A stretch of DNA of 64,000 nucleotides from Sphingomonadaceae bacterium (GCA_947463325.1 CANHQT010000009.1:18840-82839), one strand, 5' to 3'; positions 25,249 to 35,645 are shown, numbered from the stretch's first letter. The notes: a model not told the origin generated them from the letters alone. Numbers and translations are program-made.

Positions 25249-28200
25249 TTATTCGGCGGCTTCCGGCAGCGCTTCGCCACCGTCCTCGTCGCCGAGCTCC
25301 TCGATGCTCTTCAGCTCGACGTTGAGGCCGAGCGAGCGCATTTCCTTGACGAGCACGTTGAACGATTCCGGAATGCCGGCCTCGAACGTGTCGTCACCCT
25401 TGACGATCGCCTCATAGACCTTGGTGCGACCGACCACGTCGTCGGACTTCACCGTCAGCATTTCCTGCAGCGTGTAAGCGGCGCCATAGGCCTGGAGCGC
25501 CCAGACCTCCATTTCGCCGAAGCGCTGGCCACCGAACTGCGCCTTACCGCCCAGCGGCTGCTGGGTGACGAGGCTGTACGGACCGATCGAACGGGCGTGG
25601 ATCTTGTCGTCGACCAAGTGGTGGAGCTTCAACATATAAATGTAGCCCACGGTCACCTTGCGGTCGAAACAATCGCCGGTGCGGCCGTCGAAAAGATCGA
25701 CCTGACCCGAAGTGTCGAGCCCGGCAAGGCTCAGCATCTCGGACACGTCGGCTTCACGGGCACCGTCGAACACCGGCGTCGCCATCGGCACGCCGCCGCG
25801 CAGATTCTCGGCCAGCTCGACGACCTGGTCGGCCGAACGCGCGTCGATCTCGGCGACATAATTGTCGCCATAGACACGCTTCAGCGTCTCCACGACCGCA
25901 GCCGGCGGAGTGCCGCCAGTCACGCCCGGGTTGGCATCGCGCCAGCTGTCCAGAGCTTCGCCGATCTGTTTGCCGAGGCCGCGTGCGGCCCAGCCCAGAT
26001 GCGTTTCGAAGATCTGGCCGACGTTCATGCGGCTCGGCACGCCCAACGGGTTGAGCACGATGTCGACCGGCGTCCCGTCGGCGAGGAACGGCATGTCCTC
26101 TTCCGGCAGGATGCGGCTGATGACGCCCTTGTTACCGTGACGGCCGGCCATCTTGTCGCCCGGCTGCAGCTTGCGCTTCACCGCGACGAACACCTTGACC
26201 ATCTTGAGTACGCCCGGAGCCAGCTCGTCGCCGCGCTGCAGCTTCTCGACCCGGTCTTCGAACTTGTCGTTGATGACCTTGACGGCCTCGTCATACTGGG
26301 CGCGCACCGCTTCGAGGTCCGACTGGACCTTGTCGTCGGCAACCGCGAACTTCCACCAGTCGGCCTTATCGGACTCGTCCAGCAGGGCCGGCGTGATCTC
26401 GCTGCCCTTCTTGACGCCCTTCGGCGCGGAGGTCGCGACCTGGCCCGACAGCATTTCGGCCAGTCGTGCATAGGTGGCGCGATTGAGGATGCCGCGCTCG
26501 TCGTCGGCGTCCTTCTTCAGCCGCTCGATTTCCTCACGCTCGATCGCCATCGCGCGCTCGTCCTTGTCGATGCCGTGGCGGTTGAACACGCGCACCTCGA
26601 CGATCGTACCGGCAACGCCCGGCGGCAGACGCAGCGATGTATCGCGCACGTCGCTCGCCTTTTCGCCGAAGATGGCGCGCAGCAGCTTTTCTTCCGGGGT
26701 CATCGGCGATTCACCCTTGGGGGTGATCTTGCCGACCAGAATGTCGCCCGGCTCCACTTCGGCACCGATGTAAACGATGCCCGCCTCGTCGAGGTTGCGC
26801 AGCGCTTCCTCGCCGACGTTCGGGATGTCGCGGGTGATGTCCTCCGGCCCGAGCTTGGTGTCGCGGGCCATGACTTCGAATTCCTCGATGTGGATCGAGG
26901 TGAACACGTCGTCCTTGACGATGCGTTCGCTGATCAGGATCGAGTCTTCGTAGTTGTAGCCATTCCAGGGCATGAAGGCGACGAGCGCGTTGCGGCCCAG
27001 TGCCAGTTCGCCCAGCTCGGTCGAAGGACCGTCGGCGATAATGTCGCCGCCATTCACCATGTCGCCCACCTTCACCAGCGGACGCTGGTTGATGCAGGTG
27101 TTCTGGTTGGAACGCTGGAACTTCATCAGGCGATAGATGTCGACGCCCGACTTGCCGGCTTCGACCTCACCGGTCGCGCGCACCACGATACGGGTCGCGT
27201 CAACCTGGTCGACGATGCCTGCGCGGCGAGCGGCGATGGCCGCGCCGGAATCGCGTGCCACAGTCGCTTCCATGCCGGTGCCGACAAACGGCGCCTCGGC
27301 ACGGACCAGCGGCACGGCCTGACGCTGCATGTTCGAACCCATCAGCGCGCGGTTGGCGTCATCGTTCTCCAGGAACGGGATCAGCGAAGCCGCGACCGAG
27401 ACGAGCTGCTTGGGCGAAACGTCCATCAGCGTCACGGTGTCGCGCGGTGCCATCACGAATTCGCCGGCTTCACGCGCAGACACCAGTTCCTCGACAAAGC
27501 TGCCGTCGGCATTGGTCTCGGCCGAAGCCTGTGCAACCGTGTGCTTCTGCTCTTCCATCGCCGAGAGATAGACCACCTCGTCGGTGACCTTGCCGTCGAT
27601 GACCTTGCGATACGGCGTCTCGATGAAGCCATACTTGTTGACGCGGGCAAAGGTCGACAGCGAGTTGATCAGGCCGATGTTCGGGCCTTCCGGCGTTTCA
27701 ATCGGGCAGATGCGGCCATAGTGCGTCGGGTGAACGTCGCGCACTTCGAAGCCTGCACGCTCGCGGGTCAGACCACCCGGCCCGAGCGCCGAAACGCGGC
27801 GCTTGTGGGTGACTTCCGAAAGCGGATTGGTCTGGTCCATGAACTGCGAGAGCTGCGAGGAGCCGAAGAATTCACGCACCGCAGCGACAGCAGGCTTCGC
27901 GTTGATGAGGTCGTTCGGCATCACGGTCGAGACATCGACCGAGCTCATGCGCTCCTTCACCGCGCGTTCCATGCGCAGCAGGCCGACGCGATACTGGTTC
28001 TCGAGCAATTCGCCGACCGAACGGACACGGCGGTTGCCGAGGTTGTCGATGTCGTCGATCTCGCCCTTGCCGTCCTTCAGATTCACCAGCTCCTTGACGA
28101 CGGCGAGGATGTCCTCGCGGCGCAGGGTGGTGAGATCGTCCGGCGCATCGAGGCCGAGGCGCATGTTGAGCTTGACGCGGCCCACGGCCGACAGGTCATA

Positions 28201-29430
28201 GCGGTCGCCGTCAAAGAACAGGCCTTCGAACAGCGCTTCGGCGGTTTCGCGGGTCGGCGGTTCGCCGGGGCGCATGACGCGATAGATATCGCTCAGTGCC
28301 TGGTCGCGGTCCTCGGCCTTGTCGACCTTCAGCGTGTTGCGCATCCACGGACCGGTGGTGACATGGTCGATGTCGAGCAGGTCGATGCGGTCGATGCCCG
28401 CCTTGTCGAGCTTCTCGAGATTTTCGGCGCTCACTTCGTCACCGGCTTCGATGTAAATCTCGCCGGTCGCCTCGTTGACGAGGTCATAGGCCGAATAGCG
28501 GCCGAAGATTTCCTCGGTCGGGATCATCAGCGTGGTGAGGCCGTCCTTCGCCGCCTTGTTGGCAAGGCGCGGGCTGATCTTCTGACCAGCAGCGAACACG
28601 ACTTCGCCGGTCGCGGCGTCGACCACGTCGAACGACGGCTTCACGCCGCGCCATGCTTCGGCGACGAACGGGATCTTCCAGCCGTCACCCGCACGCTCGA
28701 ACGTCGCGGTCGAATAGAAATGGTTGAGGATTTCCTCACCGTTCAGACCCAGCCCGTACAGCAGGCTGGTGACGGGAAGCTTGCGCTTGCGGTCGATGCG
28801 GACGTTGACGATGTCCTTGGCGTCGAACTCGAAATCGAGCCACGAGCCGCGATAGGGGATGACGCGCGCTGCGAACAGGAACTTGCCCGACGCATGGGTC
28901 TTGCCGCGGTCGTGGTCAAACAGGACGCCCGGGCTACGGTGCATCTGGCTGACGATAACGCGCTCGGTGCCGTTGATGATGAAGGTGCCGTTGTCGGTCA
29001 TGAGCGGCATGTCGCCCATGTAGACGTCCTGCTCCTTGATATCCAAAACGGAACGGGTCTCGGTTTCGCTGTCGACCTCGAAGACGATCAGGCGCAGCGT
29101 CACCTTCATCGGGGCGGCATAGGTCAGGCCCCGCTGGCGGCATTCCTCGGTGTCATACTTCGGATCTTCGAGCTCATAATGCACGAAGTCGAGCTCGGCG
29201 GTGCCGGCGAAGTCGCGGATCGGGAAAACGCTGCGCAGCGTCTTTTCAAGGCCCGAAACATAGCCCGTTGACGGGTCCGACCGCAGGAACTGTTCGTAGC
29301 TTTCCCGCTGCACCTCGATGAGGTTGGGCATGTGGATCGCTTCGTGGATGTTGCCGAACAGCTTGCGGATGCGCTTGCTCGCCGTTGCGGTGAGTGCGCT
29401 TGCGGTGTTCGCCGGAGCCTTGGTTGCCAT
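25249..29430 (-). CDS. rpoB: RNA polymerase beta subunit
   Basis: Core subunit of 1393 residues. The start is set at the ATG of [14 protein letters not shown] because [20 protein letters not shown] follows at the usual distance; the open frame upstream of it is non-coding. The rifampicin region reads [20 protein letters not shown] and [12 protein letters not shown], with Asp, His, Arg and Ser at the usual positions and hence wild-type-like. The C-terminus has the [20 protein letters not shown] flap-end region. The ribosomal gene rplL, often directly upstream, is absent here. Confidence 0.98.
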   Translation of the reverse strand: MATKAPANTASALTATASKRIRKLFGNIHEAIHMPNLIEVQRESYEQFLRSDPSTGYVSGLEKTLRSVFPIRDFAGTAELDFVHYELEDPKYDTEECRQRGLTYAAPMKVTLRLIVFEVDSETETRSVLDIKEQDVYMGDMPLMTDNGTFIINGTERVIVSQMHRSPGVLFDHDRGKTHASGKFLFAARVIPYRGSWLDFEFDAKDIVNVRIDRKRKLPVTSLLYGLGLNGEEILNHFYSTATFERAGDGWKIPFVAEAWRGVKPSFDVVDAATGEVVFAAGQKISPRLANKAAKDGLTTLMIPTEEIFGRYSAYDLVNEATGEIYIEAGDEVSAENLEKLDKAGIDRIDLLDIDHVTTGPWMRNTLKVDKAEDRDQALSDIYRVMRPGEPPTRETAEALFEGLFFDGDRYDLSAVGRVKLNMRLGLDAPDDLTTLRREDILAVVKELVNLKDGKGEIDDIDNLGNRRVRSVGELLENQYRVGLLRMERAVKERMSSVDVSTVMPNDLINAKPAVAAVREFFGSSQLSQFMDQTNPLSEVTHKRRVSALGPGGLTRERAGFEVRDVHPTHYGRICPIETPEGPNIGLINSLSTFARVNKYGFIETPYRKVIDGKVTDEVVYLSAMEEQKHTVAQASAETNADGSFVEELVSAREAGEFVMAPRDTVTLMDVSPKQLVSVAASLIPFLENDDANRALMGSNMQRQAVPLVRAEAPFVGTGMEATVARDSGAAIAARRAGIVDQVDATRIVVRATGEVEAGKSGVDIYRLMKFQRSNQNTCINQRPLVKVGDMVNGGDIIADGPSTELGELALGRNALVAFMPWNGYNYEDSILISERIVKDDVFTSIHIEEFEVMARDTKLGPEDITRDIPNVGEEALRNLDEAGIVYIGAEVEPGDILVGKITPKGESPMTPEEKLLRAIFGEKASDVRDTSLRLPPGVAGTIVEVRVFNRHGIDKDERAMAIEREEIERLKKDADDERGILNRATYARLAEMLSGQVATSAPKGVKKGSEITPALLDESDKADWWKFAVADDKVQSDLEAVRAQYDEAVKVINDKFEDRVEKLQRGDELAPGVLKMVKVFVAVKRKLQPGDKMAGRHGNKGVISRILPEEDMPFLADGTPVDIVLNPLGVPSRMNVGQIFETHLGWAARGLGKQIGEALDSWRDANPGVTGGTPPAAVVETLKRVYGDNYVAEIDARSADQVVELAENLRGGVPMATPVFDGAREADVSEMLSLAGLDTSGQVDLFDGRTGDCFDRKVTVGYIYMLKLHHLVDDKIHARSIGPYSLVTQQPLGGKAQFGGQRFGEMEVWALQAYGAAYTLQEMLTVKSDDVVGRTKVYEAIVKGDDTFEAGIPESFNVLVKEMRSLGLNVELKSIEELGDEDGGEALPEAAE

Positions 29431-29754
29431 GGGTCGGGATCGCCTTCGATTCGAAAAACCGGATAAAGATGACGCAAAAAAGCGACACGCAAAGCGCCCG
29501 CACCCTTCCCCTATGCTGGAAAGGCCCGGACGTTGGCGGTCGCTGAAGTCCTTGGCTCCTGCCCCATGCGATGGCCCGCTGCGCGACGGCGAGCCTGTCC
29601 CGGACAAGATTGGACGAGGCCGCTGTAGGAGATTCGCCCTCCACTGTCAAAGGGGGCAGGGCAGCCAATCCGCTCCGGCAGCCACTGCACAACCCACGTC
29701 ACCCCGGGCTTGATCCGGGATCCAGCTTGTCTGCTCTGGCCGGTAGAGCGGGCG
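29431..29754. other. Leader region upstream of rpoB
   Basis: About 325 bases without a supported gene. The minus strand carries a candidate rpoB promoter at 29622-29650, implying a leader of nearly 190 bases. The upstream edge is formed by a palindromic repeat element (29697-29777). No attenuator-like terminator was recognised in the leader. Confidence 0.5.
29622..29650 (-). promoter_or_regulatory. Candidate sigma-70 promoter of rpoBC
   Basis: On the minus strand a perfect TTGACA (29650-29645) is followed after exactly 17 bases by TACAGC (29627-29622). The -35 is consensus and the -10 is weak, which is common in sphingomonads. It lies about 190 bases before the rpoB start. It is inferred from sequence only. 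Confidence 0.45.
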
Positions 29755-29777
29755 CCCGGGTCAAGCCCGGGGTGACG
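29697..29777. repeat. Palindromic (REP-like) intergenic repeat element
   Basis: Two 23-base arms (29697-29719 and 29755-29777) are inverted copies with one mismatch; each contains CCCGGGCTTGA and TCACCCCGGG. The intervening 35 bases can also fold. Such CCCGGGCTTGACCCGGG-type palindromes are dispersed in many alphaproteobacterial genomes. The right arm provides the last codons and the TGA of the nucleosidase gene on the minus strand. Confidence 0.8.
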
Positions 29778-30474
29778 GATGCAATCCATCCGCCAACATC
29801 CCCACCAGTCGCTCCGCCGCCTCGCCCGCACGACGTGCCGCTGCGGCAAGGTTGATGGCAAAATCGTCTGCGCTGGCGCCATCTGCCCCGTCGGTCGTCG
29901 CACGGATCGCGGCCCAGGGGGCGCTTATCAGCGCACATGCCTGTGCCATCGCCGCTGTCTCCATATCGACCAGCTCGGCGGCCAGACCCTCATGGAGGGA
30001 TCGTGCCTGATCAGGGCAGGCGACGAACATGTCGCCGCTGGCAATGCGCGCGTGGGGCAAGCCGACGCCCGGATCGGGCATGGCGCGAAATGGCTCGACC
30101 GTCGCCGGCCCCATCGGCCAGCTGCCCGCGGTATAGGGCAGGAACCCATCGGGATTCGCGGCGCCATAATCATGCTGCACCGCGCTTTCGAGCCAGAAGC
30201 AATCGCCCGGCGCACGACCGATCTTGCCCGCTGTTCCGATGCTGACGAATAGCCGTGGCGAAAACCGCTCCGCCAGCGCCATCGTCGCGGCGGCGGCATG
30301 GACCTTGCCGATACCGTGCGTCGCGACAATGCAGGTGATGGCGCCCGCACGGATTGTCCGCAGCGGCATCCAGCCACGCGCATCATGCGCGCCCTCATCG
30401 GGAAAGAAAGCGTCGGCCTCTTGCGGAAGCGCGGCGAGCACGGCGACAACATGGTCAGTCATCGCCGTTCCCAT
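29761..30474 (-). CDS. Nucleoside phosphorylase/MTA-SAH nucleosidase family protein
   Basis: A 237-residue member of the PNP/UDP phosphorylase-like fold. Seen features are the N-terminal strand VVAVLAALPQEADAF, the glycine loop FVSIGTAGKIG, the substrate-binding VDMETAAMAQ with its Glu, and ATTDGADGASADD with the catalytic Asp. These fit 5'-methylthioadenosine/S-adenosylhomocysteine nucleosidases and futalosine hydrolases, so the exact substrate is open. A Met four residues in (30462) is an alternative start. The final residues (SPRA) and the stop lie within a palindromic repeat, so the C-terminus may have been reshaped by repeat insertion. Confidence 0.75.
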   Translation of the reverse strand: MGTAMTDHVVAVLAALPQEADAFFPDEGAHDARGWMPLRTIRAGAITCIVATHGIGKVHAAAATMALAERFSPRLFVSIGTAGKIGRAPGDCFWLESAVQHDYGAANPDGFLPYTAGSWPMGPATVEPFRAMPDPGVGLPHARIASGDMFVACPDQARSLHEGLAAELVDMETAAMAQACALISAPWAAIRATTDGADGASADDFAINLAAAARRAGEAAERLVGMLADGLHPSPRA

Positions 30475-30544
30475 ACGGCCCGCCTCTCGCGGATCAACCC
30501 TTGGCAGCCGTGGCGGCCCGCTTATCCGGTTCCCTGATGAGGCC

Positions 30545-31474
30545 TCACAGCACCCGCGCGGCGAACGTATCGCATTGTGCCGGATCGCCCGTTTCCAGCC
30601 CGCGCCGCAGCCAGCGCATGCGCTGTTCGCTGGTGCCGTGGGTAAAGCTTTCGGGGACAGGGCGCTGCCCGGCGTTGCGCATCAGCGTATCGTCACCAAT
30701 CGCTTGCGCGGCGCGCATCGCTTCCTCGAAGTCGCCGGGTTCGATCACGCTTTGCCCGTCATTGGTGCGCGCGCGGGCCGCCCATACGCCGGCGTAGCAA
30801 TCCGCCTGCAATTCCATGCGGACCTGCAACGCATTGCCCTCCGCCTCGCTGGCGCGGGCCTGTGCCTGACGCACCTGATTGGATGTGCCGGTGATGGTCT
30901 GGATGTGGTGCCCCACCTCATGCGCGACGACATAGGCCTGCGCCGCGTCGCCGCCCGCACCAAGCTGGGTTTCCAGCTCCCGGAAAAAGGTCGTGTCGAG
31001 ATAGATGCCATTGTCCGCCGGGCAATAAAATGGCCCCATCGCCGCCTGCGCGGTGCCGCATCCCGACTGGTTCTGCTGGTCAAAGAAATTGAGCGTCGGG
31101 CGCTGATATTGCGCGCCTTGCGCGCGGAACAATTCGCCCCACACTTCATGCGTATCGCCGAACACGTTGCAGGCCCAACGCTCGGCCGGCGTATCGCAGG
31201 CGACATTGGCAGAGGCACCCGGCACCGCCTGACTGCCACTGCCGCCCGTCGGCGCGCTTACCGATAGCATTCCGGAATTGAGCAGAAAGAAGCCCACGAC
31301 CGCGATGATGAGGAGCGTGCCGCATCCCATCCGCCGGCCGAGCAGCATGGGGAGAAGGCCGATCAACAGGCCGCCCATGCCCCCGCCACCGCCACCATCA
31401 AAACCGCCCATCCCGCCGCCACCGCGGCCAAGATCACGGATATCATCACCGGCGTTATAATCGTCGAGCCGCAT
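30545..31474 (-). CDS. YpfJ-type neutral zinc metallopeptidase, membrane-anchored
   Basis: A 309-residue protein with a Gly-rich N-terminus (about 15-38), one membrane segment (about 50-70) and an extracytoplasmic zincin domain. The zinc motif is VAHEVGHHIQ and the Glu after it is present; ELQADCYAGVWA supplies the third ligand region. Four or more Cys outside the membrane could pair. This is the YpfJ/neutral zinc metallopeptidase family, which has no settled substrate. It stands alone between the nucleosidase gene and a divergent dehydrogenase. Confidence 0.9.
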   Translation of the reverse strand: MRLDDYNAGDDIRDLGRGGGGMGGFDGGGGGGMGGLLIGLLPMLLGRRMGCGTLLIIAVVGFFLLNSGMLSVSAPTGGSGSQAVPGASANVACDTPAERWACNVFGDTHEVWGELFRAQGAQYQRPTLNFFDQQNQSGCGTAQAAMGPFYCPADNGIYLDTTFFRELETQLGAGGDAAQAYVVAHEVGHHIQTITGTSNQVRQAQARASEAEGNALQVRMELQADCYAGVWAARARTNDGQSVIEPGDFEEAMRAAQAIGDDTLMRNAGQRPVPESFTHGTSEQRMRWLRRGLETGDPAQCDTFAARVL

Positions 31475-31648
31475 CGCTGTCCCTCACCTGCGGCCAGGCT
31501 GCCCTGGTCCGTGCATCCCCCAAGGCACGGCATACCGCAGCATCAGGCGAAAGAGAACCATCGGCCGCGCGATATTGGCGATTGACGGGAGGAGCCCCTG
31601 CGCGGCAACGCAAGGGCCAGAGACTCCCGCCCGAAAGGACTGCACATC

Positions 31649-32437
31649 ATGGCATCGCTCACCGGCCGCACCGCCCTCATCACCGGATCGACCAGCGGCA
31701 TCGGCCTCGGCTTTGCCCATGCCCTCGCCGCCCAGGGCGCGGCGGTGATGATCAACGGTTTCGGCGATGCCGCCGCGATCGCCGCGGAGGTGGAGGCGCT
31801 CAAGACGAAAAGCAGCGCAGGCGCGGCTTATTGCCCCGCTGACATGACCCGGCCGGAGGATATCCGCGCGATGGTCGCCGACTGCACGGCACAGTTCGGC
31901 GCGCCGGATATCCTCATCAACAATGCCGGCATCCAGCATGTCGCCCCGGTCGATGAGTTTCCGGAGGACAAATGGGATGCCATCCTCGCGATCATCCTCT
32001 CATCGGCCTTTCACGCGACCAAGGCGGCACTGCCGGGGATGAAGGCAAAGGGCTGGGGCCGCGTCATCAACACGGGCTCGATGCACAGCCTCGTCGCCAG
32101 CCCCTACAAGTCGGCCTATAATGCCGCGAAACACGGCATCGCCGGCTTCACCAAGACCGTCGCGCTCGAAGTCGCGACGCAAGGGATCACCGTCAACTGT
32201 ATCTGCCCCGGCTATGTCTGGACGCCGCTCGTCGAAAACCAGATCCCGGACACGATGAAGGCGCGCGGCCTCACCTATGATCAGGTCGTCAATGACGTGC
32301 TGCTCGACAAACAGCCGCAAAAACAGTTCGTGCAGGTGGAACAGCTCGCCAGCCTGATGATGTATCTGGTCAGCGACGGCGCCGCCGCCATCACCGGCGC
32401 GACCCTCTCCATGGACGGCGGCTGGACCGCGCAGTAA
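31649..32437 (+). CDS. bdhA: 3-Hydroxybutyrate dehydrogenase (SDR)
   Basis: NAD-dependent SDR of 262 residues that interconverts 3-hydroxybutyrate and acetoacetate, linking polyhydroxybutyrate or ketone use to central metabolism. The cofactor loop is TGSTSGIGLG, the structural motif NNAGIQHV and the catalytic set S in NTGSMHSLVAS with YKSAYNAAKHG. The HBDH-specific region around NCICPGYVWTPLVENQIP and the lid LLDKQPQKQFV are present, which argue for this substrate over a generic SDR. Upstream GAAAGGA supports the ATG. Confidence 0.9.
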   Translation: MASLTGRTALITGSTSGIGLGFAHALAAQGAAVMINGFGDAAAIAAEVEALKTKSSAGAAYCPADMTRPEDIRAMVADCTAQFGAPDILINNAGIQHVAPVDEFPEDKWDAILAIILSSAFHATKAALPGMKAKGWGRVINTGSMHSLVASPYKSAYNAAKHGIAGFTKTVALEVATQGITVNCICPGYVWTPLVENQIPDTMKARGLTYDQVVNDVLLDKQPQKQFVQVEQLASLMMYLVSDGAAAITGATLSMDGGWTAQ

Positions 32438-32465
32438 TCCGTCAGACCGGGCTCCGGCGCAAAGC

Positions 32466-33596
32466 CTAAACCGCGCCCCACCACCACACGCCGTCCTGCG
32501 TCTCGCGCTTGACCCGCCCGGTCACCTCGAGCTGGCGCAGGTGCGCGAGCGTCTCTCCGGTGGCGAGGCCGATATGGTCGGGGCCGATGGTGCGGCGGAA
32601 CAGCAGCGGGAAACAGTCGGTCGCGCGCCGCGGTTCTTCCGCCAGCGCGGTGGCCAGCGCGTCGAGCCGGTCATGATGTTCGTCGCGCAGCGCCTTCAGC
32701 CGCACGTGGAGGCCGCGGAACGGCTCGCCATGCGCGGGGCAGACGATGAGGTCGTCGGGCAGGGTGAGCAGCTTGTCGATCGACGCCAGCCATTCGCCCA
32801 GCGGATCGCCATCAGGCTCGCTGCTGCTCATGGAGACATTGGAACTGATGCGCGGCAGCACCTGATCGCCGGAGATGAGCACGCCATCGGCTTCGTTGAG
32901 CAGGCACGCATGTTCCGGGCTGTGGCCCGAACCCACCACCACGCGCCAGTCATGCCCGCCGATGTCCAGCCGCTGCCCGTCGATGAGGCGGCGGTATCCA
33001 TAGGGCAGGCGGAACACCATCCGGCCGAACCGGCTCCACCCCTGCGCGCGGGCGCGCTCGATCGCCTCCTCATCCCAGCCCGCGCCGCGCTGCATCGCGC
33101 TGACTTCAGCGGGCGGCTCCTCGCGCACGTCGGCGATCATGAAGCGCGCGGTCAGCCATTCGCCGCGCGTCATGTAAAGCGGCGCTTCGAACCGCTTCAC
33201 CAGCCATCCGGCCAGGCCGATATGGTCGGGGTGGAGGTGGGTACAGATCACGCGGGTAATCGCGGTGTCCGCCAGATCGCCTTCGAACAGCGCCTTCCAC
33301 GCATCGCTGCACGGGGTCAGCATCAGGCCGGTGTCGACCGCCGCGACCCCGCCCTCATCATCGAGCAGCCAGCTGTTGATATGCCCCAGGCTGCCGGGCA
33401 TCGGAATGCGCACCCAGCGGACCGATGGCGTGATACGGATCGCCTCGCCCGCCCCCGGCGCACGCTCGCCCCACGGATAGGTGAGGCCGGCGGCGCTGGT
33501 CGGAACCAGCCCTTCGTCAGCGGTCAGCGATGCATCGGGCGACAGTGTCTGGTGGCCAAGCGACGCATCCGCCCGGCTCGCCGCGTCGCCGCCCAT
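32466..33596 (-). CDS. MBL-fold metallo-hydrolase
   Basis: A 376-residue metallo-beta-lactamase-fold enzyme. The dinuclear metal site motif is THLHPDHIGLAGW, with further ligands in GSGHSPEHACL and ISGDQVLP and the terminal CPAHGEPF. A C-terminal winged-helix-like region (about 300-370) resembles that of LACTB2-like hydrolases. Substrate unknown; thioesters or nucleic acids are possible. It starts six bases after the trcR stop, so both are on one transcript. Confidence 0.85.
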   Translation of the reverse strand: MGGDAASRADASLGHQTLSPDASLTADEGLVPTSAAGLTYPWGERAPGAGEAIRITPSVRWVRIPMPGSLGHINSWLLDDEGGVAAVDTGLMLTPCSDAWKALFEGDLADTAITRVICTHLHPDHIGLAGWLVKRFEAPLYMTRGEWLTARFMIADVREEPPAEVSAMQRGAGWDEEAIERARAQGWSRFGRMVFRLPYGYRRLIDGQRLDIGGHDWRVVVGSGHSPEHACLLNEADGVLISGDQVLPRISSNVSMSSSEPDGDPLGEWLASIDKLLTLPDDLIVCPAHGEPFRGLHVRLKALRDEHHDRLDALATALAEEPRRATDCFPLLFRRTIGPDHIGLATGETLAHLRQLEVTGRVKRETQDGVWWWGAV

Positions 33597-33602
33597 GCCC
33601 CC

Positions 33603-34265
33603 TCAGGCCTCGGCGCTGTCTTGCGCGGCGGCCTCTGCGGCTGCAGCCTGCTCGGCGGCGCGGACATTCGCCTCGCGCTCGGCCTTCAGCTCTTCGATCA
33701 GCGCCTCACGGTCGCCTTCCAGACGCGAATCGACCGGTGCGGCAATGCCTGCCTTCTTCGCGGCCTTGGCGACCAGCGCATCAAGTTCGCGCTGCGAACA
33801 CAGGCCCAGCGTCACCGGGTCTTTCGGAACGATGTTGGCGATGTTCCAATGGCTGCGGTCGCGGATCGCCTCGATGGTGGTGCGCGTGGTGCCAATCAGC
33901 TTGCCGATCGCCGCGTCCGAGACTTCGGGATGGTTCTTGATCAGCCAGGCGATGCCGTCGGGCTTGTCCTGCCGCTTGGATACCGGCGTGTAGCGCGGGC
34001 CCTTGGTGCGGCGCACCGGCTCCGGGCCTTTCAGCATCTGCAAGCGGTAGGCCGGGTCGGCCTGCCCCTTTTCGATCTCGTCCATGGTGAGCTCGTGCGC
34101 GCGCACCGGATCACGGCCGGTCAGCTTGGTCCCGGCGGTGTCATCCGCGATCGCCTGCACTTCCAGAATGTGGAGGCCACAGAAATCGGCGATCTGCTGG
34201 AAAGTCAGCGCGGTATTGTCGACCAGCCAGGCGGCGGTCGCATGCGGCATCAGCGGCTGGGCCAT
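33603..34265 (-). CDS. trcR: TrcR-type cell-cycle transcriptional regulator (DUF1013)
   Basis: A 220-residue DUF1013 protein, the family that includes the Caulobacter cell-cycle factor TrcR. It has a helix-turn-helix-like N-terminus (TALTFQQIADFCGLHILEVQ) and a second repeat (DAAIGKLIGTTRTTIEAIRD), a conserved middle with PVSKRQDKPDGIAWLIKNHP, and an Ala/Glu-rich coiled C-terminus (about 190-220). I start at the Met of MAQPLMPHATAAW (34265) because the conserved block begins there. The MBL hydrolase follows six bases downstream. Confidence 0.87.
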   Translation of the reverse strand: MAQPLMPHATAAWLVDNTALTFQQIADFCGLHILEVQAIADDTAGTKLTGRDPVRAHELTMDEIEKGQADPAYRLQMLKGPEPVRRTKGPRYTPVSKRQDKPDGIAWLIKNHPEVSDAAIGKLIGTTRTTIEAIRDRSHWNIANIVPKDPVTLGLCSQRELDALVAKAAKKAGIAAPVDSRLEGDREALIEELKAEREANVRAAEQAAAAEAAAQDSAEA

Positions 34266-34374
34266 GCCCTGTCTCCCGAATAAATAGGGCCGCCCCATCG
34301 GGAGCGGCCGGACAATGACCCAACGCCCTAGCGCGTGGCGGACTTCGGGGCAAGAGAGGGGTGGAACACCCCCC

Positions 34375-35373
34375 TCAAACGATCAGCACAATCTTCCCCA
34401 CATGCGCCCCCGCCTCCATGCGGCGGTGCGCCTCCGCAGCCTCAGCCAGCGGATAGGCCTTGTCGAGCACGGGCCTGAGGCGCCCGTCTGTAACATGCGG
34501 CCATACGGTGCGGTTCAGCTCGTCCGCGACCAGCCCCTTGAAGGATGTCGATCGCGGGCGCAGCGTCGATCCGGTCAGCGTCAACCGCTTGCGCATCACC
34601 AGCATCACATTGACCTCCGCCACCATTCCGCGCTGGAAGGCGATGGAAACATGGCGGCCATCATCGGCGAGGCAGGCGAGGTTCCGCGGCACATAATCGC
34701 CGCCGACCATGTCGAGCACCGCCGCGACTCCTTGCCCGTCAGTGATCCGCGCCACCTCCGCCACGAAATCGCTTTGGCTGTAATCGATGGCATGTGCCGC
34801 CCCCAGCGCCAGCGCCGCCTTGCATTTCTCCGCGCTGCCGCAGGTGACGATGACAGTGAGGCCGAACAGCTGGCCCAGCGCGATTGCCATGGTGCCGATG
34901 CCGCTCGTCCCCCCGTGGACCAGGACAGTATCGCCCTCGGTCGCATAGGCGCGCTCGAACAAATTGGTCCACACGGTGAACAGCGTTTCCGGCATCGCCG
35001 CCGCTTCAGCCATGGAAAGCCCCGGCGGCACGGGCAGACAGGTGGCAACAGGCGCGGTCGCATATTCGGCATAGCCGCCGCCCGCGACCAGCGCGCACAT
35101 TTTTTGGCCTAAGAGTTCGCGGCCCACGCCCTCGCCAACCGCGACCACTTCGCCCGCGATCTCGAGGCCGGGGATAGGCGAAGCGCCCGGCGGCGGCGGG
35201 TAATGGCCCATGCGCTGGAGCACGTCCGGGCGGTTCACACCGGCCGCAGCGACGCGGATCAGCACCTCTCCCGGCGCAGGCTGCGGCACGGGGATGCGCA
35301 CCGGCACCAACGCCTCCGGCCCGCCGGGGGTGGAGCAGTCGATAGCCGTCATCTCGGCGGGAATCATGCTCAT
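34375..35373 (-). CDS. NAD(P)H:quinone oxidoreductase (zeta-crystallin/PIG3 type)
   Basis: A 332-residue medium-chain dehydrogenase/reductase without the catalytic-zinc Cys/His set, so of the quinone-oxidoreductase branch. The GroES-like domain contains NRPDVLQRMGHYPPPPGASP, and the NAD(P) loop is VHGGTSGIGTMAIALGQLFG. The PIG3-type N-terminus (PGGPEALVPVRIPVPQPAPGE) fits well. It likely reduces quinones or enals with NADPH in the cytoplasm. Mets at residues 3 and 8 are alternative starts. It diverges from the DUF1192 gene across 74 bases. Confidence 0.9.
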   Translation of the reverse strand: MSMIPAEMTAIDCSTPGGPEALVPVRIPVPQPAPGEVLIRVAAAGVNRPDVLQRMGHYPPPPGASPIPGLEIAGEVVAVGEGVGRELLGQKMCALVAGGGYAEYATAPVATCLPVPPGLSMAEAAAMPETLFTVWTNLFERAYATEGDTVLVHGGTSGIGTMAIALGQLFGLTVIVTCGSAEKCKAALALGAAHAIDYSQSDFVAEVARITDGQGVAAVLDMVGGDYVPRNLACLADDGRHVSIAFQRGMVAEVNVMLVMRKRLTLTGSTLRPRSTSFKGLVADELNRTVWPHVTDGRLRPVLDKAYPLAEAAEAHRRMEAGAHVGKIVLIV

Positions 35374-35447
35374 GGTGTCACTGGTCCCCTGGTTGCCCTT
35401 GCGCAGCTTATTGACAGGCCCGCCGCCTCGCGGTCAACATCTCCCCC

Positions 35448-35645
35448 ATGGACGCAGACGAGCTTTTCCCGAACCGTCCCGCTGATCCGCTGGCGTTGCT
35501 GGCGAAGCAGGATATCGAGCCGCTATCGGTTGAGGAGCTCGACGCCCGCGTTGCCGCGCTCGAGGCAGAAATCGTCCGAACGAAGGCGAGGCGTGAATTC
35601 GCCGTTAACCATAAGGCAAGCGCCGAGGCGTTATTCAAACGCTGA
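35448..35645 (+). CDS. DUF1192 small protein
   Basis: A 65-residue cytoplasmic protein of the alphaproteobacterial DUF1192 family. The segment QDIEPLSVEELDARVAALEA is its hallmark, followed by a short heptad-like helix and a basic end (KASAEALFKR). Role unknown. It diverges from the quinone oxidoreductase and is followed 150 bases later by clpA. Confidence 0.85.
   Translation: MDADELFPNRPADPLALLAKQDIEPLSVEELDARVAALEAEIVRTKARREFAVNHKASAEALFKR

Noticed and set aside
25597..29271. 1224-codon open frame antisense to rpoB
   Set aside because: It mirrors the codon phase of rpoB and shows no protein family; a shadow of the conserved gene.
29431..29607. N-terminal extension of rpoB
   Set aside because: The open frame continues upstream, but RpoB homologues start near MATKAPAN and the extension overlaps the candidate promoter leader.
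34285..34310. GGCCGC / GCGGCC stem upstream of trcR as a terminator of the quinone oxidoreductase
   Set aside because: A short stem with no T-run; too weak to call.
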